64,000 nucleotides of DNA, taken from assembly GCA_964372215.1 (NCBI GenBank), contig CAYJQC010000008.1, positions 62,001 to 126,000 on the forward strand, written 5' to 3'. Shown piece after piece: positions 7,670 to 15,406 of the stretch; the first letter of the stretch is position 1; every line of letters starts with the position of its first letter. The translations under genes and the position numbers were made by a program. The notes beneath the pieces are model-generated. The model did not search any database. It had not been told where the DNA came from and saw only the letters and a list, made by a program, of their open reading frames with translations. The DNA is from DAIMFL01 sp964372215. Its GTDB lineage: Bacteria; Pseudomonadota; Alphaproteobacteria; Dongiales; Dongiaceae.

Positions 7670-9067
7670 ATGACCCAGATTTACGAAGTTGAGCACCTCC
7701 ATCAACCGGACGGATGGCTGTCGCCGGGATATCTCGAGGTTGATGACCGCGGCGTGATTGCGGCCGTCTCGGCGACGCGCCCGACGTCATCAGCGGAAAT
7801 GCATTGGTTGTCGGGCTACGGTATTCCCGGCCTGAGCAATCTGCATTCCCATGCTTTCCAGCGCGCCCTGGCGGGTCGCACCGAGTTCGTCACCGATGAG
7901 CGGCCGGAGGACAATCTGTGGACCTGGCGACAGGCGATGTACGGATTCGTGGAACGCCTCACGCCGGATCGTTACGAAGCCATAGCCAGCCAAACCTATC
8001 TGGAGATGGTCCGCTTCGGCATCACCGCGGTGTGCGAGTTCCACTACGTGCACCATGGCAAAGGCGGCGCGCGCTACGACAACCACGCCGAGATGTCGGA
8101 CCGACTGATTGCGGCGTCGGACCGGGTCGGAATCGGCCTGACCTTGCTGCCCGTACTGTACGCGCATGGCGGCGTCGGCAAACCGGCGGCCGGTACGCAA
8201 CTGCGTTTCGTTCATGATGACGTGGACGACTTTCTGAAGCTGGTGGAGCGCCTTCGCGAACGGCGCGCCGCCCGCCCGGCTCTGCAGGTTGGCATGGCGT
8301 TGCACAGCTTGCGTGCGGTCGCGCCCCAAGAGGCGAAAGACGCGATCGCGGGCATGACGGCGCTGGACCCTGCGGCGCGCCTTCACATTCACGTCTCCGA
8401 AACCACTCACGAGGTGGAAGAGGTGAGAGTGGGGCTCGGCGCGCGACCGGTCCAGTGGCTGCTGGACAATGTCGGACTGGACCCCAACTGGACACTCGTG
8501 CATGCGACGCATCTGGATGAGGCCGAAATTCGCGGTGCCGCGCAAAGCGGTGCGGTCGCCGGTCTTTGTCCCTTGACCGAGGCGACCATGGGGGACGGTT
8601 TTTTCCCTTTGGTCGAATACCATTCGTTGGGCGGCGCCTGGGGAATAGGAACAGACAGTCACTATTCGACCAGTACAGCGGAAGAGTTGCGATTTCTCGA
8701 GTGCGGCAAACGCCTGGAACTCCGGCGTCGCAATGTGATCGCAACACCGGCCAGCGGTCGCCCCGTACATAGCGGAAGAGCGCTGTTCGACACGGCGCTG
8801 AAGGGCGGCGAACAGGCCTCGAAGCAGGGTGGAGGAGCGCTGCTCCCCGGCCGGCGCGCCGATCTCGTCATGCTTGACGCGGAAAGTCCGGTCCTGCTGG
8901 CGCATGGGCCCGAGACGGTGCTCGATGCCTGGATTTTGGCGGCAACGACCAATCCGGTGCGTGACGTAATGGTGAACGGGACCTGGATCATAAGAGACGG
9001 CCGCCACGCGCAGGAGCAAGAAATCAAGCGGGCGTTTGTCGGCGCGATGCGTGAGATGACAGAGTGA
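7670..9067 (+). CDS. hutF: formimidoylglutamate deiminase (HutF)
   Basis: Amidohydrolase that removes ammonia from N-formimidoylglutamate to give N-formylglutamate in the five-step histidine pathway. The 465-residue protein fits the family. Motifs are close to known HutF: GIPGLSNLHSHAFQRALAG (metal ligands), CEFHYVHH, HIHVSET, LVHATHLD, GLCPLTEATMGDGFFP and GTDSHYSTSTAEELR. It is less diverged than the HutU and HutI upstream. With HutF one expects HutG (formylglutamate deformylase), but none is in the window. No strong ribosome site precedes 7670, yet the N-terminus aligns with the family. If the upstream enzymes act on an N-substituted ring, HutF might release an amine rather than ammonia; this is speculative. 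Confidence 0.88.
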   Translation: MTQIYEVEHLHQPDGWLSPGYLEVDDRGVIAAVSATRPTSSAEMHWLSGYGIPGLSNLHSHAFQRALAGRTEFVTDERPEDNLWTWRQAMYGFVERLTPDRYEAIASQTYLEMVRFGITAVCEFHYVHHGKGGARYDNHAEMSDRLIAASDRVGIGLTLLPVLYAHGGVGKPAAGTQLRFVHDDVDDFLKLVERLRERRAARPALQVGMALHSLRAVAPQEAKDAIAGMTALDPAARLHIHVSETTHEVEEVRVGLGARPVQWLLDNVGLDPNWTLVHATHLDEAEIRGAAQSGAVAGLCPLTEATMGDGFFPLVEYHSLGGAWGIGTDSHYSTSTAEELRFLECGKRLELRRRNVIATPASGRPVHSGRALFDTALKGGEQASKQGGGALLPGRRADLVMLDAESPVLLAHGPETVLDAWILAATTNPVRDVMVNGTWIIRDGRHAQEQEIKRAFVGAMREMTE

Positions 9068-9118
9068 GCGCGACGAGATGCGGCGATGACAGCCCACGAC
9101 CTGCGCAGATAAATACGG

Positions 9119-10375
9119 ATGAACCGGCGGTACGCATCGCATCACCACTGGCGTCGCGCCAGGAGTATCGACGAGCTTGCGGCCATGGCCCGCTGCCGCC
9201 TGCCGGCCTTCCTCTGGGAATATGTGCACGGCGGCGCTGAGGACGAAATCACCTTGGCTGACAATCGCCGCGCCTTTTCAGCATGGGGATGGCGGCCCTG
9301 CACCTTGGTCGATGTCAGTCATACAGACTCTCGCTGCAATCTACTGGGCAGCGCTTGTGCCGCGCCGCTCGCTATCGCACCCACCGGCTACAACGGCATG
9401 CTGTGGCGTGATGCCGATATCGCCCTGGCCAGGGCGGCACAGCGGCACGGCGTGCCATTCACCCTTAGCACCGTCTCCTGCAATAGTCTGGAAGAGGTCG
9501 CCGCGGCCGTGCCGGAGGGACGCTTGTGGTTCCAGCTCTATTGCTTGCAGGACAAACGTGTGTGTCGTGACCTGCTGCACCGGGCCGAGACGGCCGGCGC
9601 GGAGGCATTGATGATCACCACAGATGCGGCGACGCTTGGGCGACGCGAGTGGGATGCGCGCAGCTATGTGCGCCCTCGCCGACTCGGCGCGCGACACGCC
9701 TTCGATGCGATGCTGCACATGCGCTGGCTTTGTCAGGCATTGTGGCCGCACGGGGTCCCGATGATGGGCAACTTGACCAAGTATCTGCCCCGCGGCGAAC
9801 GCAGCGCGGCCGGCGCCGCCGAGTTTGTCAGTCAACAGATGATGCGTGATCTCAGCTGGCGGCACATTGCCGAACTGCGGCAGTGGTGGCCAGGCAAGTT
9901 GATCGTCAAGGGCATCCTTGCTGTCGAGGATGCGCGGCAGGCCCGCGTTCATGGCGCCGATGGCGTGGTGGTCACGAATCATGGCGGCCGGCAGCTCGAC
10001 GGTGCGCCGGCGTCCCTGGATTGCCTGCCGGCCATCGTCGACGCGGTGGGCGACGATATGACGATCCTGCTGGATAGTGGAATTCGCCGCGGCAGCGACA
10101 TCGCGAAGGCGATAGCCCTGGGGGCCGACGGCGTGCTGAGCGGGCGTGCCACGCTTTATGGGCTCGCCGTGGGAGGCGAGGCGGGCGCCGGCCATGCACT
10201 GGACATACTGCATGAGCAGTTGCACAACACGCTGGGGCTGCTAGGCCGCCCGCGCCTGGACATGCTTGACCACGGCTGCCTGCGTAGGTCCATTCACTTC
10301 GCGGAACACGCCATGGCACCGTCATGCAATGCCGCATCGCCGGCGGCGTCCGACCGGGAAAACCGCCATGTCTGA
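9119..10375 (+). CDS. FMN-dependent alpha-hydroxy-acid dehydrogenase
   Basis: Member of the L-lactate dehydrogenase / glycolate oxidase / (S)-mandelate dehydrogenase family, which oxidises L-2-hydroxyacids to 2-oxoacids with FMN. The 418-residue protein shows LAIAPTGYNGM, FTLSTVSCNSLEEVA, WFQLYCLQD, MITTDAATLGRRE, LIVKGILAVEDA, the catalytic VVTNHGGRQLDGAPA and LLDSGIRRGSDIAKA. The catalytic His and Arg are present. A C-terminal tail of about 30 residues overlaps the next gene by 8 bp. Its partner is a D-type FAD dehydrogenase, so the pair could oxidise both enantiomers of one hydroxyacid. The substrate is not readable from sequence. Confidence 0.88.
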   Translation: MNRRYASHHHWRRARSIDELAAMARCRLPAFLWEYVHGGAEDEITLADNRRAFSAWGWRPCTLVDVSHTDSRCNLLGSACAAPLAIAPTGYNGMLWRDADIALARAAQRHGVPFTLSTVSCNSLEEVAAAVPEGRLWFQLYCLQDKRVCRDLLHRAETAGAEALMITTDAATLGRREWDARSYVRPRRLGARHAFDAMLHMRWLCQALWPHGVPMMGNLTKYLPRGERSAAGAAEFVSQQMMRDLSWRHIAELRQWWPGKLIVKGILAVEDARQARVHGADGVVVTNHGGRQLDGAPASLDCLPAIVDAVGDDMTILLDSGIRRGSDIAKAIALGADGVLSGRATLYGLAVGGEAGAGHALDILHEQLHNTLGLLGRPRLDMLDHGCLRRSIHFAEHAMAPSCNAASPAASDRENRHV

Positions 10376-11759
10376 AGAGTGCATCGCGGTGCTGCAGGCA
10401 TCATTGGGCGATGCCGTCTTGAGCGGCGATGCGATTCCCGAACACCACCACAGTGATGCGACACGGCATGCGCCGTGCCGGCCGCTGGCGCTGGTCCGAC
10501 CTGCCTCTACCGAGCAGGTGGCCGTCGCGCTGCGCCTGTGTCATGCACATCGGTGCCCGGTGATCCCGCAGGGTGGAATGACCGGGCTGGCGGGAGGCGC
10601 GGTGCCAACGCGCAACTCCATCGCGCTGTCCCTCGAGCGTCTTGTCGGCGACGCACAGGTGGATACGGCTGCCAGCACACTTACCGCCGGGGCCGGGACC
10701 CCGCTCGAAGCGATTCAACGTGCTGCCGAAAATGCCGGATTGCGGTATCCGGTAGATTTCGGAGCACGCGGAAGCTGTCAGATCGGCGGCAATATTGCGA
10801 CCAACGCCGGTGGGCATGCCGTGATTCGTCATGGCATGACGCGCAACCGGGTGCTTGGCCTGGAAGTCGTGCTGGCCGATGGGCGCGTGCTGAATTTGAT
10901 GAATGCCATGATCAAGAACAACGCCGGCTATGATCTCAAGCAGCACTTCATCGGGTCCGAGGGCACGCTCGGCGTTGTTACCCGTGCCGTATTGCGGCTG
11001 GAGCCGCCACTCGGGGATACCCATACCCTGCTGTGCGCCGTCGACGACTATGCACGCGCGGTGAAACTGCTGCATCGCCTGCGCGGCTCCGGCTTGGCGC
11101 TGGAGGCGTTCGAGGTGATGTGGCAGGATTTTTACGCCATGAGTTGTGCCTGGTTGGCGACGGCCCCGCCGTTGGACGCAAGCTTCCCCCTGTATGTTCT
11201 GTGCGAGTTGGAGGGCGACGAAAGTCGGCTCCAGCATGTTCTGGAGCTTTGCATGGCCGAGCGGGAGATCACCGACGCTGTCATCGCGCGCTCGAAAGCC
11301 CAGGCTCGCCAGCTATGGAAGATACGAGAGGCCACCGCCGAGTTTCCTGTCAGGCTGGCGCCCATAAATTTCGATATCAGCCTGCCCATTGCCATCATCG
11401 ACGAGTTCGTGTTGGCGGTGCGTGTGAGGCTGAACGAGCGTTGGCCGGGATGCCGCAGCGTCAGTTTCGGCCATATCGGCGACGGCAACCTGCATTTGAC
11501 CGTCGACGGCAACTCGCTGCCGGTAGACAGCACGGACGCCCGGCATGCAGTGGAGTCGCTTGTCTACGATCTGGTTGGGGAGCGGGGCGGCTCGATATCG
11601 GCCGAACACGGGATTGGCCTGCTGAAGCGGGAGTTTCTGCATCACAGTGTGACAGCCGAGAGCCTGGCAACAATGCGCGCGATCAAGCATGCATTGGACC
11701 CATGCGGCATTCTCAACCCCGGCAAGATTTTCGCGGTCGAACCGGTCCACGATGTGTGA
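10368..11759 (+). CDS. FAD-linked D-2-hydroxyacid dehydrogenase (GlcD-like)
   Basis: FAD-binding PCMH-type oxidoreductase of the GlcD / D-lactate dehydrogenase / D-2-hydroxyglutarate dehydrogenase group. The 463-residue protein is full length: an N-terminal FAD domain with VIPQGGMTGLAGGAVP and CQIGGNIATNAGG, KNNAGYDLKQHFIGSEGTLG, and a C-terminal FAD-oxidase domain with SFGHIGDGNLHL and SAEHGIGLLKREFL. The start at 10368 overlaps the preceding stop by 8 bp; a longer frame exists but would bury most of the upstream gene end. Close coupling with the L-type enzyme suggests joint oxidation of a racemic hydroxyacid, possibly imidazolelactate or a later intermediate. The specific substrate is unproven. 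Confidence 0.88.
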   Translation: MSEECIAVLQASLGDAVLSGDAIPEHHHSDATRHAPCRPLALVRPASTEQVAVALRLCHAHRCPVIPQGGMTGLAGGAVPTRNSIALSLERLVGDAQVDTAASTLTAGAGTPLEAIQRAAENAGLRYPVDFGARGSCQIGGNIATNAGGHAVIRHGMTRNRVLGLEVVLADGRVLNLMNAMIKNNAGYDLKQHFIGSEGTLGVVTRAVLRLEPPLGDTHTLLCAVDDYARAVKLLHRLRGSGLALEAFEVMWQDFYAMSCAWLATAPPLDASFPLYVLCELEGDESRLQHVLELCMAEREITDAVIARSKAQARQLWKIREATAEFPVRLAPINFDISLPIAIIDEFVLAVRVRLNERWPGCRSVSFGHIGDGNLHLTVDGNSLPVDSTDARHAVESLVYDLVGERGGSISAEHGIGLLKREFLHHSVTAESLATMRAIKHALDPCGILNPGKIFAVEPVHDV

Positions 11760-11877
11760 TGAAAAGGGTTCGCAATGAAGTCGGCAGGAAGATCGCATCG
11801 ATGAAGTACGCTGCGGCAAGGCGGCCAGCAATGCGCACGTCGTGCGTCACAATGCAGGCCGATGGCACGGGTGAGCG

Positions 11878-13224
11878 ATGGCTGCGCTGAACGGGCTTGA
11901 CGATCAGGCGATTGACGCGCTGCATGCACGCGCCGCCGTTTCCTACGAAGCGTTTAAGAAGCGCAAACTGCGGCTCAACATGGCGCGCGGCAAGCCGGCG
12001 TCCGAGCAGCTCGATCTGGTCGAAAATCTGCTCGAGTTGCCCGGCCGTGACAACCACATGGCGCGCGACGGAACGGATTGTCGCAACTACGGCGGCGACC
12101 AGGGGCTGGCCGAGGCGCGCGCGCTATACGCCAGGCTGGTCGGCGGGCGACCGGAGAACACCGTGGTTGCCGGCAATTCCAGTCTCGCACTGATGCACGA
12201 TCACATCGTCTACAGCCTGCTCAAGGGCAACCCCGGCAGCCCAGGGCCGTGGAACCGGGCGGCTCCGATCCGCTTTCTCTGCCCGACACCCGGCTATGAC
12301 TACCACTTCAACATGACCGAGGAATACGGCATCGAGATGATCCCGGTCGCGCTCGGCGAAGACGGCCCGGACATGGATCGAGTGGAGGCTCTGGTGGCCG
12401 GCGATGCCGCCATCAAGGGCATGTGGTGCGTCCCGAAGTACAGCAATCCCACCGGTGCGGTGTATTCCGATGCGGTGACCGAACGCCTTGCACGCATGCC
12501 GGCCGCGGCGCCGGATTTCCGTATTTTCTGGGACAATGCCTACGTCGTGCATCATCTCACCGATGAGCGCATCGAGACTGGGAATCTGCTCGCAATGTGC
12601 GAGCGCGCCGGCAATCCCGATCGAGCGCTGGTGTTCATGTCCACTTCCAAGATCACGTTCCCCGGTGCGGGACTTGCCGTCTTCGCCAGCTCCGGGGCGA
12701 ACGTACGATGGTTTCTTGCCTGCGCGGGCAGGCGCTCCATTGGCCCGGACAAGATCAACCAGCTTCGACATATGTGCGCGCTGCCCGACGAAGTCGCGCT
12801 GCATGCGCTCATGGACCGCCACCGCACGCTCATCACGCCCAAGTTTGAGGCCGTGTACGGCGCCTTTGACCGAATGCTCGCCGAGCCGCGGGTGGCCACC
12901 TGGACGCGTCCCAAGGGGGGCTATTTCATCAGTCTGTACGCCGATGGCTGCGCCCGGCGCACGGTCGAACTCGCGGCCGAGGCGGGCATCGTGCTCACCC
13001 CGGCGGGTGCGGCGTTTCCCTACCGCAACGATCCGGACGATCGCCACATTCGCATCGCGCCGACCACGTTGTCGACGGATGAAGTCGAACTGGCAGCCGA
13101 AGGGATCGCACTCGCGGTGCGGCTCGCCGCCAGCGAACGCGAGCGGGCCCGCCGGGGTCTCTGCGCCGTCGGGCCGAAGAGCATTGACAGGTCAACCGCT
13201 GCGGCCGACCGCAATTTGTCGTGA
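11878..13224 (+). CDS. PLP aminotransferase (aspartate aminotransferase subgroup Ic type)
   Basis: Fold-type I PLP aminotransferase of the small group seen in Pfam as the alanine-glyoxylate/aspartate aminotransferase-like family. The 448-residue protein has the N-terminal LRLNMARGKPASEQLDL, DCRNYGGDQGL, a PLP-contact segment CPTPGYDYHF, KYSNPTGAVYSD, the internal FWDNAYVVHHL and the Schiff-base lysine in STSKITFPGAG. A short low-complexity tail follows about residue 425. It is the last gene of the rightward cluster and a GC hairpin follows it. It may convert a 2-oxoacid made by the two hydroxyacid dehydrogenases to an amino acid, or carry the glutamate product onward; both are inference. Confidence 0.85.
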   Translation: MAALNGLDDQAIDALHARAAVSYEAFKKRKLRLNMARGKPASEQLDLVENLLELPGRDNHMARDGTDCRNYGGDQGLAEARALYARLVGGRPENTVVAGNSSLALMHDHIVYSLLKGNPGSPGPWNRAAPIRFLCPTPGYDYHFNMTEEYGIEMIPVALGEDGPDMDRVEALVAGDAAIKGMWCVPKYSNPTGAVYSDAVTERLARMPAAAPDFRIFWDNAYVVHHLTDERIETGNLLAMCERAGNPDRALVFMSTSKITFPGAGLAVFASSGANVRWFLACAGRRSIGPDKINQLRHMCALPDEVALHALMDRHRTLITPKFEAVYGAFDRMLAEPRVATWTRPKGGYFISLYADGCARRTVELAAEAGIVLTPAGAAFPYRNDPDDRHIRIAPTTLSTDEVELAAEGIALAVRLAASERERARRGLCAVGPKSIDRSTAAADRNLS

Positions 13225-13233
13225 CCTCGCTTA

Positions 13234-13263
13234 GCCGTCTCGGCAGCTCTGCCTTCAGACGGC
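13234..13263 (+). terminator. two-step GC hairpin after the catabolic cluster
   Basis: GCCGTCT (13234-13240) pairs with AGACGGC (13257-13263), and inside it GGCAG (13242-13246) pairs with CTGCC (13249-13253) around a 2-base loop. It begins 9 bp after the aminotransferase stop. No T-run follows, so it may act as a barrier or a weak terminator. Confidence 0.5.
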
Positions 13264-13553
13264 GAACGTCTCGGTCCGAAGCGCTTTGGAGATACGGCGT
13301 GGCAGCAGGCCATGTACCATCCCGATCGGGAGCGGCTTGTGGCCTCAGCCGGTGCTGCGGCGGGCTACTTACCCACAGCTCCTACACCACGGGATTGGAC
13401 ACGACCCGGCCTTTTTTACAGGGAAGTTGGCTGCCGTTCCTGAACACCTATCGAACCATGTGCATGGCATCGGAACCGGAGTTTCTGCGCGTCCTGGAGG
13501 ATGTACGGGGCTTGCGAATGGCAGAGTAGATGCAGAGCAGATACGATTGTCTG
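13264..13553. other. intergenic spacer, no gene seen
   Basis: About 290 bp between the end of the catabolic cluster and the insertion-sequence remnant. Short frames run through it but show no family pattern. The sequence is less GC-rich in places. It is probably scar DNA next to the mobile elements. Confidence 0.4.
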
Positions 13554-13778
13554 GGCTCCTCGACGTTTCAAATAGATTTGAGGATATCTGGGAGTGGGGC
13601 GCCGAGCAGATAGATGATGGTGATGCAGGTAGCGGTGTTGCGGTAGCCGCGGGCGCGCGCTCGGGCGGCTTGGAAGAGGCCGTTGAGCGCTTCGATGCGG
13701 GCATTGGGGTGCGCTGAGGTCCAGCGCCGGATGATGCGCTCGACATGCGTGGCGAAGGTGCCCAAGGCGCGGCGGACC
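13554..13778 (-). repeat. ISL3-type transposase 3' end, copy 1 of an inverted 225-bp pair
   Basis: This segment is the reverse complement of 24181-24405 with one mismatch (13574). Read leftward it encodes the last ~65 residues of an ISL3-family transposase (FATHVERIIRRWTSAHPNAR, EALNGLFQAARARARGYRN) and ends with GGCTCCTCGACGTTTC, which looks like an insertion-sequence tip. Only the terminal part of the element is present. It is fused in frame to an IS256-type transposase body on its right. Confidence 0.75.
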
Positions 13779-14841
13779 CAGCGCAGCATCTCCTTTGCGC
13801 GATAGGCGGCGGGAAAGGTCATGTAGGCCAGGACGTCGGTCTCGGCTTCGTCGAGGAAGCCGGCGAGCTTGGGAAGCTTCGGCCGCAGCTGGTGGTCGGC
13901 GACCTTGCGCCACTGGCCTTTGGCCGCGTCGGCGGCGTCCTGGGCGAAGGCGGTGGCGATGAAGGCCGAGACCACTCGGCGGCCGTTCTTGCCGGCATGG
14001 GCCAGCACATTCCTCATGAAGTGGACGCGGCAGCGCTGCCAGCTGGCGCAGAGCACCTTGCCAACGGTGGCCTTGATGCCCTCGTGGGCGTCGGAGACCA
14101 CCAGTTTGACGCCCCGCAGGCCGCGGCGGGCCAGCTTGCGCAGGAACTCGGTCCAGAAGACCTCCGCCTCGGAGGGGCCACGTCCATGCCCAGGACCTCC
14201 CGGCGGCCGTCGCCGTTGACGCCCACCGCGACGATCACCGCCACCGAGACGATCCGGCCGGCCTGGCGGACCTTCAGGTAGGTGGCGTCGATCCACAGAT
14301 ACGGCCAGTCGCCCTCGATCGGCCGGGTAAGGAAGGCCTGCACCCGCTCGTCGATCTCTTCGCAGAACCGGCTGACCTGGCTCTTGGAGATGCCGCCCAT
14401 GCCCATGGCCTTGACCAGATCGTCCACCGAGCGAGTCGAGATCCCCTGGATATAGGCCTCCTGGATCACCTCCGTCAGAGCCTTCTCCGCCAGCCGCCGG
14501 GGCTCCAGGAAGAACGGGAAGCAGCTCCCCTTTCTGAGCTTGGGGATGCGCAGCTCCACCGTGCCGGCCCGCGTCTCCCAGTCCTAGTCCCGGTCGCGGT
14601 AGCCGTTGCGTTGTACCAGGCGCTCGGGACTCTTCCCGCAGTGTGCGGCGCCCGTCAGGCCGCCCACTTCCAGCTCCATCAGCCGCCGGGCGGCGAAGCC
14701 GATCATCTCGCGCAGCGGATCGGCGTCGACGCTCTTCTCCATCAGCCCGCGCAAGGCCATCAAGTCCTCGGTCAGCTTCGGTTCCTTGGTCAGAGTTGAG
14801 TTCAGCGACCCAAACCCTACCGAAGAATCGCGGATGACCAC
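13779..14841 (-). pseudogene. broken IS256-family (Mutator-like) transposase
   Basis: Remnant of a DDE transposase of the IS256 family. From the right, codons for MALRGLMEKSVDADPLREM and ERLVQRNGYRDRD are followed by an in-frame TAG at 14584-14586 where the family reads RDRDWETRAG. The next part (VELRIPKLRKGSCFP, ISTRSVDDLVKAMG, WPYLWIDATYLKVR with a catalytic Asp, REVLGMDV) ends at a 1-base deletion near 14180. The frame then continues as PSEAEVFWTEFLRKLARRG, VVSDAHEGIKA and CRVHFMRN to about MTFPAAYRAK. The C-terminal part with the catalytic Glu is missing and replaced by an ISL3 end. Stop codon, frameshift and truncation make it inactive. Confidence 0.85.
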
Positions 14842-15108
14842 CCGCCGCCGGCTCGACGGCCCGCTGCGCCGCTCGCTCGCTACGGCGCCATGTCGAAGGC
14901 GCGCTTCGCGAGCGGCTCCGCTACCACCGAGCTACACCACGCCACGGGACACGATCGGGCGCTTCCAGAAGGAGTTTCTTGCCGCCGACGAGAACCTCGC
15001 CGCGCTGCTCGACACCTGCTATGCTGCTTGTTCCTAAAATTGTTCCTCTGCGTGTGTGGCGTTGAGTGCCGTCAGCCTTTGGCTGCGGGCCATTTGGAGT
15101 GACTTGCC
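14842..15108. other. spacer with a tRNA-like remnant
   Basis: No convincing protein gene. The minus strand around 14880-14945 reads GTGTAGCTCGGTGGTAG and then CCTTCGACAT, resembling tRNA D-arm and T-arm pieces, but no full cloverleaf can be closed. The right part (15015-15060) contains two TGTTCCT repeats and leads to the next gene. Confidence 0.3.
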
Positions 15109-15366
15109 ATGATCACTTTCAACGTCGTCAAAGAGCCATACGGATGGGCCGTTCAGACGGGCGAACGCATGACGACGCCGTTCCGCTCGCGCGATCTTGC
15201 GATTCGCGAAGCGCATGCCTTGGCCGACGCCATCCGCTGCCATGGCGAGTGCGCGGAGGTGCTGATCGAAGGCCTCGAACCGGATGATCCGGCCAGGCGG
15301 CTCAGGGGCTCAAGCTCATCCCGGCTTGACGCGGTCCCGCGGCGGTATTGGGCCGGGCCGCAGTGA
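15109..15366 (+). CDS. small DUF2188-like protein
   Basis: An 85-residue protein starting after GGAG (15096-15099). The first 60 residues (MITFNVVKEPYGWAVQTGE, then FRSRDLAIREAHALADAIR, GECAEVLIEGL) look like the small DUF2188-type fold: a short strand, a helix rich in Ala/Arg and a final strand. The tail is low complexity. It ends 40 bp before the large glucan synthase gene and could share its transcript. No function is known to me. Confidence 0.6.
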   Translation: MITFNVVKEPYGWAVQTGERMTTPFRSRDLAIREAHALADAIRCHGECAEVLIEGLEPDDPARRLRGSSSSRLDAVPRRYWAGPQ

Positions 15367-15406
15367 GATGATTCACGCCTGGGCCCTTTAAACGGGCCGC
15401 AAGATC

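Noticed and set aside
10266..10367. 34-codon N-terminal extension of the FAD dehydrogenase
   Set aside because: It lies wholly within the previous gene and lacks family similarity; the ATG at 10368 gives the normal N-terminus.
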